49,865 nucleotides of DNA, taken from SIG644 sp045613985 (lineage in GTDB: Bacteria > Bacillota > Clostridia > Oscillospirales > CAG-272). Shown piece by piece: positions 41,930-49,712 of this stretch. The notes beneath the pieces were generated by a model. That model saw only the letters and a list, made by a program, of their open reading frames with translations, made no database searches and was not told the DNA's origin. A program made the position numbers and the translations under genes. The first letter of the stretch is position 1; every line of letters begins with the position of its first letter. The stretch lies in the NCBI GenBank assembly GCA_045613985.1, contig JAZLCA010000002.1:1-49865 (forward strand), read 5' to 3'.

Positions 41930-41967
41930 AAAAGCAACCCGAGGCATCGCCTCGGGTTGTTTTTTTA
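41930..41967. terminator. Bidirectional terminator between GH38 and yitT-like genes
   Basis: A perfect 11-bp stem (41935-41945 with 41949-41959), ATC loop, T8 on plus and A-rich arm for the convergent gene. Confidence 0.9.
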
Positions 41968-42819
41968 TTTCTTATCCTTTTTCACTTTGGGCTGATAACG
42001 CAGTTCGTTGACCGAATACACGGTCACGAAGGCCTTGGGATCCACCTTCTTGACGAAATCCATCAGCAACCGATACTCGTTTTTGTCCACGATGGTCACG
42101 ATCTCACGGCGAACGGTGCCGTCGTACGCGCCAATGCCGTCGTACAGCGTCGCACCGCTGTGTAGATCATGCAAAAGAAAATCCACGATCTTGTCGGTCT
42201 CGGGCGAGATCACACACACCCTCCGCTTGATGTTCAAACCGAAAATAAATTTGTCCACGATCATACCGCTGAAATACGTACCCAGCACGCTCAGCACAAC
42301 CGTCTTGGTGTCGTAGCACAAAATCGATGTCAGCGACACGATTATACCCGACACCGATACCGCCGTTCCCAAACCCATGCGCAGATACTTGCTCATGATC
42401 TTGGCCACGATATCAATACCGCCCGACGACGCGTTGTAGGAAAACAGAATGGCCATGGCGATGCCCACCACCAAAATGTAGCTGATCATGTCCAACAGCG
42501 GATCCTCGGTCAGCGACTTGAAATTGGGGAAAACAAATTCAAATACGCCAAGCGTGACGGGGATCATGACCGCCGTGTATACCGTTTTGGCACCAAACTC
42601 GGGACCGATGAGAAGAAAGCCCAGAATCAGCAGTATGACGTTGATGATCAACGAAATAGCCGAAATGGGAAGCGGAATAAAATTGCTCAGCACCATCGCC
42701 AGCGCCGTGCCGCTGCCAACCGCCAGATTGCTCGGCAGCATAAAGAAATATATGGCCACTGCGGCTAATATCGTTCCAAACGTAATGATCGCATATTCCT
42801 TGATCGCGCGTTTTATCAT
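41965..42819 (-). CDS. YitT family membrane protein (DUF161 + DUF2179)
   Basis: A 284-residue protein. Five or six membrane helices in the first ~200 residues carry the family pattern: SNLAVGSGTALAMVLSNFIPLPISAISLIINVILLILG, YNASSGGIDIVAKIMSKYL. A cytoplasmic DUF2179 domain follows (GATLYDGIGAYDGTVRREIVTIVDKNEYRLLMDFVKKVDPKAFVTVYSVNEL). The family is widespread in Bacillota, and its transport role is undefined. The ATG at 42817-42819 lies nine bases after GAGG. An in-frame GTG five codons upstream is less likely. It has its own promoter. Confidence 0.92.
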   Translation of the reverse strand: MIKRAIKEYAIITFGTILAAVAIYFFMLPSNLAVGSGTALAMVLSNFIPLPISAISLIINVILLILGFLLIGPEFGAKTVYTAVMIPVTLGVFEFVFPNFKSLTEDPLLDMISYILVVGIAMAILFSYNASSGGIDIVAKIMSKYLRMGLGTAVSVSGIIVSLTSILCYDTKTVVLSVLGTYFSGMIVDKFIFGLNIKRRVCVISPETDKIVDFLLHDLHSGATLYDGIGAYDGTVRREIVTIVDKNEYRLLMDFVKKVDPKAFVTVYSVNELRYQPKVKKDKK

Positions 42820-42852
42820 GACCACAGACCTCACTTGAAATTTGTCGATACC

Positions 42853-42880
42853 ATTATATCACAAAAAATCGATTTGTCCA
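42853..42880 (-). promoter_or_regulatory. Promoter of the yitT-like gene
   Basis: The minus strand reads TGGACA, 16 bases, TATAAT, 34 bases before the start codon. Confidence 0.65.
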
Positions 42881-42910
42881 TCGTTTTTTGTGATTTTCTC
42901 AAAAATGGCA

Positions 42911-42943
42911 ACAAGCCTTGGCACGCTCGGCACCAAGGCTTGT
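42911..42943 (-). terminator. Terminator of the sigma factor operon
   Basis: A perfect 11-bp stem (42911-42921 with 42933-42943) with an 11-base loop, six bases past the stop. The T tract on minus is weak (TTGCCATTTTTG). Confidence 0.65.
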
Positions 42944-42948
42944 TTATT

Positions 42949-44301
42949 TTACGGATACGGATCGGTCTCAATCTTTTTGTGATCTTTTCTCTGACTCTCG
43001 ACGTATTCCTCAAACCCGGTCACCTCAATGGCCGGCACGTTGGTCTTGGCGTAGATCGCGTTGCCGTTTTTGCCCGTTCCAATGCGCTTGTAGAAGGTGT
43101 AGAACGGAATGGCCACCGTGCGATCGTTTTCCTTGTCGTAACCGGTGCGGTAGGTAAAGCCAACGAAGTCATACCCCGAAAATTCCACCGGTGTCTGCAT
43201 CGCCATGCACAAGGGGCAGACGTGGCCGCCGATGACGTAGCCATTGTACAACAGCGCCTCGGCATCTGCAAGAGAGATGCGCTTGGCCTCTGACATGGGC
43301 ACGAATTGGGAGCGATCGCCTCCGCGCTTTTGCACGTAGCAGATACTCACGTCAGCAAGTATCGTCTCGCTCACAAGGTCGCTGCTGTAATTCGGAAAGT
43401 TATCAAATTCCAGCGCGATATAGCTCGAGCGCGGACCGTAAGAGTAGGCATGAAGCGGATCGTCTCCCCGATTGTAAAAATAGACGGTTAACCATGTGAC
43501 TCCGTACTCGCTGTAACTATCGTATTCCCTGGCTACCCTCGCATCCTCAAAACGAACGCCGAAAATATCAAACAATTTCTCTTTTATGTCGGCCAGACTC
43601 TCAATGATGTCCTCGTCGCTCATTCGTTGATCGACCTGAACGGGCACCCCGTCCAAATCAATCGTGTGCGCCCTTGGAGTAATGGATACTTGATTCATGG
43701 TTTCCGAATGTGTCAACGAAATCCAATATTGATCGGTCTCTTGGCGTATTATCAAGTACGGACTTCCGTCGTATCGGTCGTCCCGCTCGATCGAATACGA
43801 AGAAAAGCGGGTATCAAGAGCATCTGAAAGCTTTGAAAAGATCCGATCGGCAAACGAGGAAAATCCACCCTTATCCAACGACAGCTTGTGGGGGCGCGAC
43901 TCGTACAAAGTAACGTAATCTTCCGTAGAGACCGGGAAAATTCGCAAATACTCTGCCGACGGCACCTCCTCCGTCGTGTAGGCGTTGGTGGCGATCGCAT
44001 CATTTTTCAGATCGTCTCCTTCCAGAAGCTCTGCCAGCTCCGTGGCCGTAAACAACGGATTGTTAAACACCGGCACTTCCTTCGGTGGTTTCGGCGTCGG
44101 CCCCTCCCGCCACAGCCGCGCCATGATGGGAACGCTTGCCAAAATCAGCGCAAAGCAGGCGGCCAGCGCGACAAAGCGTACCACGGGCGAAATTCGGCGC
44201 GCCTTTTTCGCCTTTAAGCGGTTGTCCTGTCGCACAAAGTCCTCTACCACATCAGCGTCAATGGCGCCGATGGCATCGATCAATTCATCGCGTGTCAGCA
44301 T
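42949..44301 (-). CDS. Membrane protein partner of the ECF sigma factor (anti-sigma-like)
   Basis: A 450-residue protein with a short N-terminal cytoplasmic part (MLTRDELIDAIGAIDADVVEDF, then basic residues). One membrane helix (about 41-60) and a large extracytoplasmic domain without recognised family follow. A CPLC motif (C362, C365) in GGHVCPLCMAMQ suggests a metal- or thiol-reactive site outside the cell. The start overlaps the last seven bases of the sigma gene, and AAGGAGG lies before it. Layout and coupling match ECF sigma/anti-sigma pairs, so inhibition of the sigma factor is the likely job, though no classical zinc anti-sigma motif is present. Confidence 0.7.
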   Translation of the reverse strand: MLTRDELIDAIGAIDADVVEDFVRQDNRLKAKKARRISPVVRFVALAACFALILASVPIMARLWREGPTPKPPKEVPVFNNPLFTATELAELLEGDDLKNDAIATNAYTTEEVPSAEYLRIFPVSTEDYVTLYESRPHKLSLDKGGFSSFADRIFSKLSDALDTRFSSYSIERDDRYDGSPYLIIRQETDQYWISLTHSETMNQVSITPRAHTIDLDGVPVQVDQRMSDEDIIESLADIKEKLFDIFGVRFEDARVAREYDSYSEYGVTWLTVYFYNRGDDPLHAYSYGPRSSYIALEFDNFPNYSSDLVSETILADVSICYVQKRGGDRSQFVPMSEAKRISLADAEALLYNGYVIGGHVCPLCMAMQTPVEFSGYDFVGFTYRTGYDKENDRTVAIPFYTFYKRIGTGKNGNAIYAKTNVPAIEVTGFEEYVESQRKDHKKIETDPYP

Positions 44302-44882
44302 AGGTAACCCTCCTTTCTCAAGAGAGCGCGAAGCTCGTCCCGTATGCGGGCAATGTCTCGGTTGACCGTTGCCTCGCTGCAAGAGAGGGCCTGTGCCACC
44401 TCCGCGATCGGACGCGCCGCGAAATAGCGAGCCATAAATACGTACTTGCGGCGGCGCGGAAGCGTCCGCACGTAGCCGCTGATCAGCGACGCCAGCTGCT
44501 CCGCCTCCGCTTGCCTCGCGGGATGCTCTCCCCCCGCGACCACGTACTCCAATTCGGAGAAAGAATCAATGGCATCCGCCGGCACTCGCCGCTCTCGCGT
44601 ATTAGCGCGATGACGGTCAATGGCCGTCCTTCGCATAATCGTAGCCAAAAATGCCTGCAAAACCGTCGGACGCTTGGGCGGCATCGCGTTCCATGCCCCG
44701 AGGTAGGTGTCGTTCAGGCACTCCTCGCAATCGCGCAGATCACGCACGATATTGCGGGCAATGGCCATCAGATATCCGCGGTATTTGACGTCGGTCTCTT
44801 TGATTGCGTTTTCGTCTCTGCTCCAGTACAGCGCAACGATGTCTTCGTCGCTCATCGGGGATATGCGAACGTTATTTTCCAT
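44295..44882 (-). CDS. ECF-type RNA polymerase sigma factor
   Basis: A 195-residue sigma-70 family protein. Region 2 covers about 25-92 (KYRGYLMAIARNIVRDLRDCEECLNDTYLGAWNAMPP, then FLATIMRRTAIDRHR). A linker follows, and region 4 spans about 138-190 (LPRRRKYVFMARYFAARPIAEVAQALSCSEATVNRDIARIRDELRALL), including the promoter-recognising helix-turn-helix. GGAGG lies about 12 bases before the ATG. A TGAAGAG-T-CTCTTCA palindrome sits 28 bases upstream. The partner gene overlaps its end. Target genes are unknown. Confidence 0.92.
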   Translation of the reverse strand: MENNVRISPMSDEDIVALYWSRDENAIKETDVKYRGYLMAIARNIVRDLRDCEECLNDTYLGAWNAMPPKRPTVLQAFLATIMRRTAIDRHRANTRERRVPADAIDSFSELEYVVAGGEHPARQAEAEQLASLISGYVRTLPRRRKYVFMARYFAARPIAEVAQALSCSEATVNRDIARIRDELRALLRKEGYLC

Positions 44883-44909
44883 GTCCAGATAGCACCTCCG
44901 TCCAAGATT

Positions 44910-44924
44910 TGAAGAGTCTCTTCA
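44910..44924. promoter_or_regulatory. Palindrome upstream of the sigma factor gene
   Basis: A perfect 7-1-7 inverted repeat, TGAAGAG-T-CTCTTCA, 28 bases before the start codon. No clear SigA promoter is seen here. It may be an operator or part of a self-directed promoter. Confidence 0.45.
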
Positions 44925-44985
44925 CTTCATACAGTCGACAAAAACGCAAACTTCTCTCACCTTTTGGAGAAAAAATTAATTTTTT

Positions 44986-45861
44986 TTACAAAATGAACAC
45001 GCCGTAGCCCCAACCGACCTGACCGCCGTTTTTCAACTGCTCGACGTAAGCGCGGCGAAGCGAGGTGTCGTCGGGCAGCTTGTCCCACCGCTTTTCGTCG
45101 GTGTCGAACAAACGCCACAGATCTCCTCTGTTTTTGCTCGTCCCCGAGTTTATAATATCAAACCGCTTCATAAATTTGTACACGTTGGACTCGTGGGACA
45201 GCATATGCTCGTGCTCGGGATACAACAGCCAGGAGCTGCAAACAAAAGCACAAATCGGTCCCGTCTCTTTGGCAAAGAACTCCTTGGCACGGGCAAACGC
45301 CGCATCACATTCCGCCACACTCAAGGGCGACATGGTGCGCGGAATATGTACGTTGATCACACGGCTCTCGGGCGTCAGCACCGCGCCATCCTTTTCATAC
45401 GAACGGCCGAAATTCACCATTTCAAACTGCAAGCGTCCCAGCGCAAAGCGAGTGAGATTGAAAAACCGATCGAACCAAAAGGCAACGAAAGAGCCTACGA
45501 TACCCTTGACCAGCTTGCACTCCTCCAGCTTATATTTGAGGTCAAGCATGCTATTGTGGAAAACGTCGTCCGCCAGCCCCCGCGCCGCATATTCGGCCTT
45601 CAATCGGCGGCTCATGCAGATAGAGATCAACAGCTCCGTCGTGTATTCATGCAGATACAACAGCCGAGCCGCTTCCCCCGCCAGGCCGAGAATTTCCTTG
45701 ATATCACACCCGATATTTTCCTCATACAAAGCGAGGGCGCGATTCCACAGCGCCGCCGTTTTTTCATCGGCCACGATGCGATCGTACACCTCCAAAAGAT
45801 AAGCCGCATCTGCCGCATCGTAATCAAAATCCTTAAAAAATTCAATCAGATAAGTTCTCAT
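44986..45861 (-). CDS. Acyltransferase-like protein (DUF5596 + GNAT-like C-terminal domain)
   Basis: A 291-residue cytoplasmic protein. The N-terminal helical half (DAADAAYLLEVYDRIVADEKTAALWNRALALYEE) and C-terminal part resemble the acyltransferase-domain proteins of Clostridia annotated DUF5596/GNAT_C. Visible C-terminal blocks are GRLQFEMVNFGRSYEKDGAVLTPESRVINVHIPRTMSPLS, then AFVCSSWLLYPEHEHMLSHESNVYKFMKRFDII. The acyl donor and acceptor are unknown. The ATG follows AGGGG and is preferred to an upstream in-frame GTG. It is a single gene with a perfect SigA-type promoter. Confidence 0.75.
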   Translation of the reverse strand: MRTYLIEFFKDFDYDAADAAYLLEVYDRIVADEKTAALWNRALALYEENIGCDIKEILGLAGEAARLLYLHEYTTELLISICMSRRLKAEYAARGLADDVFHNSMLDLKYKLEECKLVKGIVGSFVAFWFDRFFNLTRFALGRLQFEMVNFGRSYEKDGAVLTPESRVINVHIPRTMSPLSVAECDAAFARAKEFFAKETGPICAFVCSSWLLYPEHEHMLSHESNVYKFMKRFDIINSGTSKNRGDLWRLFDTDEKRWDKLPDDTSLRRAYVEQLKNGGQVGWGYGVFIL

Positions 45862-45899
45862 AATTCCCCTCACATATAAAGATTTGGTCTTCCCATCTC

Positions 45900-45928
45900 A
45901 TTATACCCGAGCAACCGGAGTTTGTCAA
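45900..45928 (-). promoter_or_regulatory. Consensus promoter of the acyltransferase-like gene
   Basis: The minus strand has exact TTGACA, 17 bases, exact TATAAT, about 39 bases before the start codon. Confidence 0.85.
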
Positions 45929-45950
45929 TATCGGAGGCAGCAACAAAGAA

Positions 45951-45980
45951 AAGCAGACACGCGATGCGCATCTGCCTTTT
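45951..45980 (-). terminator. Terminator of the helicase gene
   Basis: On minus, GCAGATGCG pairs with CGCGTGTCTGC (imperfect), followed by TTTTCTTTG, 35 bases past the helicase stop. Confidence 0.7.
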
Positions 45981-46014
45981 TGTTGAGTTCGTCCGGCGAT
46001 TTTGAACCTTGGTA

Positions 46015-48642
46015 TCAGTTCCAATGAGACACCTTGTATTTCTTGCCCATTGCTTTTTCATTGAATGAAATGTAAGAACGCTTTCTGCATTTCAGAATCA
46101 ATCTTCTACCATCCTCGCGATGCGCATAAACAGGTTCAAAGTTACCGGTTGTAGCTTTCAATTTTTCCGCCAACACCTCTACATATTCTTTCTTTTTGCC
46201 AATGATCGAAGGGCAAGCGAAAGAAAGTTCATAGTTATAACGTTTGAATATGTTTTTGGAAATCAGGATATAACGAGGATTTTCAATAGGCGAAAGCATT
46301 TCCGCCATAGCTGTATTGAAAATATTCTGATCGTGAATTGATGCGTTGCGCAAGTGTAATGAAACAATATAGATTTGTTTGTAAGCGGTTGTTTCAACCT
46401 TTGCCGAGGGTGATATCAGCTCACATTGGCACAATGTTTTATAAACTGCAACACCCAGCGTTTTTATGGAATTGGCAGGATTAGAATGCAACACCATCTT
46501 CTTTACACCGTGGTATAAAACAACAAACAATCCAATCATCACTGCAATAGTTCCCAATGTCATCGGAACGTTATTATTTACAATCAGCCTCATCAGAGGT
46601 TGCAGTAACGAAATCTCTGTCGAAACAATAATCGCATTCAATGCGAAATTCCAAAATGTAAACACAGGAACGCGCGCCTCTTTTGGAATATCAGTTTCTA
46701 CATCCACTGCAAAGCTTCCGTCTGCCACGTCTCCGCGCCACTTGTTTTTCACTTCGCCACGCTCAGTAGACAATTTGAGCATTTCCTCGTTGATTCGCTC
46801 GATGCCATTTTTATCATAAGGCGGCTTTATCAAGGTGATTCGTTCGATACCGCTCTCGATCGTTCCCGTCGTATAATTAGGCCCCATAAAGGAATCGAAA
46901 CGGCGTTTTAAAATATCATAGTCGTACGAATGGAGCTCTTTGTAGTCCTCTTTGAGGTATGTAGAAATCCTTTCGGTGGCTTTATCTTTGAACAAATATT
47001 CGGGCTCAACCGTTACAAGATGCCATATATTTGCCGATTTTTCAGGATCGTTTTTATCAATGCGAATAGCTCGTCCGCGCATTTGGTTAGACAAAACGAA
47101 GCTCCCCACAAAGCTTGCCAAAATAAGCGAGTTAATGCAAGGGGAATCCCAGCCTTCACCGAGAAGCGATTTTGTTCCGATGAGGATTTGGATTTTTCCT
47201 TCCTCAAACAGCTTTCCAACGTAATCAACGCCACGATGGAGCGCTCCTGCGAATTCGACCGTACAGTAATCTGTATCCGCTATGGCCTCTTTTTTATGCT
47301 TAATATCTAATAGATCAATTGATTTTGGAAGAATAACAAGAGATCCCGAAAGAACTCCGATATTCACATTCAGGTTGGCGCGACGAATCGTTTCAAAAAT
47401 GCTAACGATATTGACCGAATTGAATTCTTCCGCAGAGGCAATTTTCGCAAGATTCTCTCTTTTGATATAATCAGTCAGAATAAGCATACGAAGGCGTTCA
47501 CCCATTGCCGAAACTTCATTATCCACTATACGCTTGATGCTCTCAAGCTTTCCCACAGAAGAAATTAAAGTTCGTTTCAAACGCTCATTCAGATCAAGCG
47601 TAACCTTCTTCTTTTCATAAAGTGAATTATTCTTTAAAATTGATACGATTTCCGCTTTCTTCTCCTCGGTGATCAAATCTCCAGCAAGGAGAAATTGAAT
47701 TGCCGTTTCAGCATACTGCATTTTGAAAAACGGAAGTCCTCTTTTAGCAGTCAGCTCGCGGATAAGCTTTTTGTTAATTTCAAAGCCATAATATTTCAGC
47801 AAAGTAACAAGAGCTATGTACTGCTTAGCATCAGCAAACAGCACCTCATAATCTTGCTCAGCATTTAAGGATTGGCACACTTGAGAAAACAAGTCAAGTT
47901 TTCCAAGCTCTTCCACAGCAAGCAAAGCACGTTCCTTGTGAGTTCGGAAGCTTTCTATTTCCGATTCTGTTGGATAATTGAAATAGACGTAGTCCTGATG
48001 CGGACACAATGTATTTTGCCCAACAAGCTCGGGAACGAAAATTTCCTCGTCTATCTCGCCGCAGATATTCATATATCTGCTCCATTCCGATCCTTCCGAA
48101 TCATATGGCGGCGTAGCTGTAAGAGAAATGATCTTCACATCTTTATCAAGCGCAGAAATAAACTTTTCAAGTGCTTTTTGCCACTCGTTTTTGAGATGAT
48201 GCGCCTCGTCAAGACAAACGGTTTTAATTCCGAACTCTCGCATAGTGGAAAAGATATCAATGTCTGAGCAATCGACATCTCCATCATCATCTATCGAAAT
48301 CTTGTCAATCGCGGTATACAGTGCTTGATATGTTACCGAGTTGAGATGTTTAATGTTATGGAGATCACTTGAAAAGAGCGAGGAAAAATCTTCACCATTA
48401 TCAAGAAACAAACCTTTGAATCTATCGCCCCACTGATGGCGAATTGCCGTCGTGGGAGAGAGAATAATACAAGGTGACCCCAAGCGACGAATTAATTCGA
48501 GACCAAGAACAGTCTTTCCACTGCCCGGTGCTGCAACAATATTTATTTTCCCATCTTTAAGGTACTTATCAGCATTATCAAGAACTCGTTGTTGGTAGTC
48601 GCGAAATTGTCCTTTGAAGTGTACGTTTTCAAAACTTTTCAC
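46015..48642 (-). CDS. SF2 DEAD/DEAH-box helicase with two C-terminal membrane helices
   Basis: An 875-residue protein. Residues 1-200 hold the first RecA-like domain: FRDYQQRVLDNADKYL, Walker A APGSGKT (38-44), DEAH (145-148) and TATPP (175-179). An inserted helical region (about 225-385) follows. The second RecA-like domain has GTKSLLGEGWDS (489-500) and motif VI NQMRGRAIR (519-527). Two predicted membrane helices (about 660-685 and 693-715) and a ~150-residue C-terminal domain come next. The helicase core resembles type III restriction and ComFA-like enzymes, but no nuclease is visible. The start is GTG, eight bases after AGGAGG. It is AT-richer than the core genes and borders repeat DNA, so it was probably acquired. 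A defence role is inference. Confidence 0.85.
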   Translation of the reverse strand: MKSFENVHFKGQFRDYQQRVLDNADKYLKDGKINIVAAPGSGKTVLGLELIRRLGSPCIILSPTTAIRHQWGDRFKGLFLDNGEDFSSLFSSDLHNIKHLNSVTYQALYTAIDKISIDDDGDVDCSDIDIFSTMREFGIKTVCLDEAHHLKNEWQKALEKFISALDKDVKIISLTATPPYDSEGSEWSRYMNICGEIDEEIFVPELVGQNTLCPHQDYVYFNYPTESEIESFRTHKERALLAVEELGKLDLFSQVCQSLNAEQDYEVLFADAKQYIALVTLLKYYGFEINKKLIRELTAKRGLPFFKMQYAETAIQFLLAGDLITEEKKAEIVSILKNNSLYEKKKVTLDLNERLKRTLISSVGKLESIKRIVDNEVSAMGERLRMLILTDYIKRENLAKIASAEEFNSVNIVSIFETIRRANLNVNIGVLSGSLVILPKSIDLLDIKHKKEAIADTDYCTVEFAGALHRGVDYVGKLFEEGKIQILIGTKSLLGEGWDSPCINSLILASFVGSFVLSNQMRGRAIRIDKNDPEKSANIWHLVTVEPEYLFKDKATERISTYLKEDYKELHSYDYDILKRRFDSFMGPNYTTGTIESGIERITLIKPPYDKNGIERINEEMLKLSTERGEVKNKWRGDVADGSFAVDVETDIPKEARVPVFTFWNFALNAIIVSTEISLLQPLMRLIVNNNVPMTLGTIAVMIGLFVVLYHGVKKMVLHSNPANSIKTLGVAVYKTLCQCELISPSAKVETTAYKQIYIVSLHLRNASIHDQNIFNTAMAEMLSPIENPRYILISKNIFKRYNYELSFACPSIIGKKKEYVEVLAEKLKATTGNFEPVYAHREDGRRLILKCRKRSYISFNEKAMGKKYKVSHWN

Positions 48643-48665
48643 TGTATCACCCTCCTTTCAAATAT

Positions 48666-48694
48666 ATTATACCATAAAATATATAAAAATTCAA
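48666..48694 (-). promoter_or_regulatory. Promoter of the helicase gene
   Basis: The minus strand reads TTGAAT, 17 AT-rich bases, exact TATAAT, 24 bases before the GTG start. Confidence 0.75.
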
Positions 48695-48775
48695 CAATAA
48701 AAGTCGCTGGTTCAAGTCCATAAGGTTCAAGAAAAGGTGCAATGGTGAATGAGGGGTATTTTTCTCCCCTAAAAA

Positions 48776-48811
48776 CACAAGAAACCCTTGAAAATCAAGG
48801 ACTTTTGTGTC
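48776..48811. terminator. Hairpin after repeat copy 1
   Basis: ACACAA and CCTTGA arms pair with TCAAGG and TTGTGT across a short interior mismatch. On minus it is followed by GTTTTTAG, so it can end a transcript coming through repeat copy 1. The gap 48695-48836 also holds a forward GCTGGTTCAAGTCC (48706-48719) and a GGGG-T-rich-CCCC stem. Confidence 0.5.
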
Positions 48812-48836
48812 AGGTGCAAAATTGTTGCCCCATTAT

Positions 48837-48987
48837 GGCTCCCCCAGCACGGACTTGAACCACCACTCGCTTCGCTCATTGCGACACCATATTTGTCCGT
48901 CGCGAAGCTCCGGCCAAATGGCGAGTTTTTCTTGCTCGCTCGGCGCGAGCATTTCGCGCGCGAAAACGAAAAACATCGCGAATCAGG
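48837..48987 (-). repeat. 151-bp repeat with tRNA 3'-end-like segment, copy 1
   Basis: It matches 49711-49861 without gaps at 144 of 151 bases by hand alignment. On the minus strand it ends in TGGTTCAAGTCCGTGC and GGGGGAGCCA, which mimic a tRNA T-loop (TTCAAGT) and acceptor end with CCA. The proposed T-stem does not pair well and no 5' tRNA half precedes it, so it is not an intact tRNA. Upstream within the repeat are several GC-rich inverted motifs (GCGAGC/GCTCGC). Function unknown. Confidence 0.9.
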
Positions 48988-49023
48988 TTGGCTTGATGGT
49001 TCGAGACCGGCCGGGATAAAGGC

Positions 49024-49066
49024 AAAACAAAAACGGAGCCCGATTGGACTCCGTTTTGTTTTGTGT
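49024..49066. terminator. Terminator of the small membrane protein gene
   Basis: A perfect 9-bp stem AAAACGGAG/CTCCGTTTT (49030-49038 with 49049-49057) with T- and A-rich flanks on both sides, 26 bases past the stop of the minus-strand gene. Confidence 0.75.
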
Positions 49067-49091
49067 TTAGAGGTCAAAATGACAACTTTTG

Positions 49092-49505
49092 TTATTCTAT
49101 GCTTTTCCACCAATATTTTTTGATTTCAGACTCAGTCCTCTTTGTTCTTGTAACAGTATCAATCAAGCAAATATAGTCTTTCATATTATTATGTGAAACA
49201 ACAAAATCCTTGCAAAACCAAAAGAAATCAAACCTTGCATCATACCTCAAATCAATGCTGTAAATTGATTTCCAAGTTATAAAATTGCATTTTTTGAAGC
49301 CATAAAAAATTCGTATGCCTTCTTTATCAATAAAATAGCCATTCGGAACAAACAAGATAAACAATAGTGCAGACCCGAAGGACAGTCCCAAGAACACACT
49401 TCCAAATACATAGTTTTCCATAACAAAGAACAAACAGCAGAAAAACACTCCAACAAAAGGCAAAAATAAATATAAGATCAGTTTTGGATTATATATTTTC
49501 TTCAT
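49092..49505 (-). CDS. Small membrane protein with a PH-like cytoplasmic domain
   Basis: A 137-residue AT-rich gene product. Two membrane helices (about 9-28 and 32-52) are followed by a beta-rich tail: GYFIDKEGIRIFYGFKKCNFITWKSIYSIDLRY, then WFCKDFVVSHNN. This helical hairpin plus PH-like pattern (DxxGIxxxxxxxxxxxxW.xI) is common in small bacterial membrane proteins of unknown role. GGCGG lies upstream of the ATG. It lies between the two 151-bp repeats, with its own promoter and terminator, like a small cassette. Confidence 0.7.
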   Translation of the reverse strand: MKKIYNPKLILYLFLPFVGVFFCCLFFVMENYVFGSVFLGLSFGSALLFILFVPNGYFIDKEGIRIFYGFKKCNFITWKSIYSIDLRYDARFDFFWFCKDFVVSHNNMKDYICLIDTVTRTKRTESEIKKYWWKSIE

Positions 49506-49529
49506 ATATCCACCGCCTTTCTTGAGGTC

Positions 49530-49558
49530 ATTATATCATAAACACGCAAGTGAGTCAC
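49530..49558 (-). promoter_or_regulatory. Possible promoter of the small membrane protein gene
   Basis: The minus strand has exact TATAAT with GTGACT 17 bases upstream. The -35 box is poor. Its edge touches a run of nine C (49558-49566). Confidence 0.5.
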
Positions 49559-49618
49559 CCCCCCCCGCGAAGCGCGAGATGCTTACTTTTTTCACTATTC
49601 GTTATTACCTATTACTTT

Positions 49619-49712
49619 CCAAAAAATCCTGAATGCGCATTTTAGCGAAAAGTGACGAGTGAAAAGGTAAAAAGTAAAAATCCCGAATGCTTTCGCATTC
49701 AGGATTTTTTGG
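49619..49712. promoter_or_regulatory. Nested competing inverted repeats
   Basis: Arm 49619-49637 is perfectly complementary (19 bp) to 49694-49712. The latter also closes an inner 15-bp hairpin with one mismatch (49676-49690 with 49695-49709) that has T-tracts on both strands. The two folds exclude each other, like a terminator/antiterminator. On minus the hairpin directly follows repeat copy 2. Confidence 0.65.

Noticed and set aside
39193..41937. A 914-codon open frame on the minus strand opposite the GH38 gene
   Set aside because: It mirrors the codon pattern of alpha-mannosidase, has no ribosome site and no recognisable domain. The plus-strand protein is clearly conserved.
48837..48864. 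A complete tRNA gene at the repeat end
   Set aside because: Only a T-loop and acceptor-like 3' end are present. No 5' acceptor half, D-arm or anticodon arm can be folded, and the T-stem pairs poorly.
48769..49113. Short frames in both repeat copies (also 49605-49835)
   Set aside because: They are translations of the 151-bp repeat and its flanks. The same peptide fragments arise wherever the repeat occurs.
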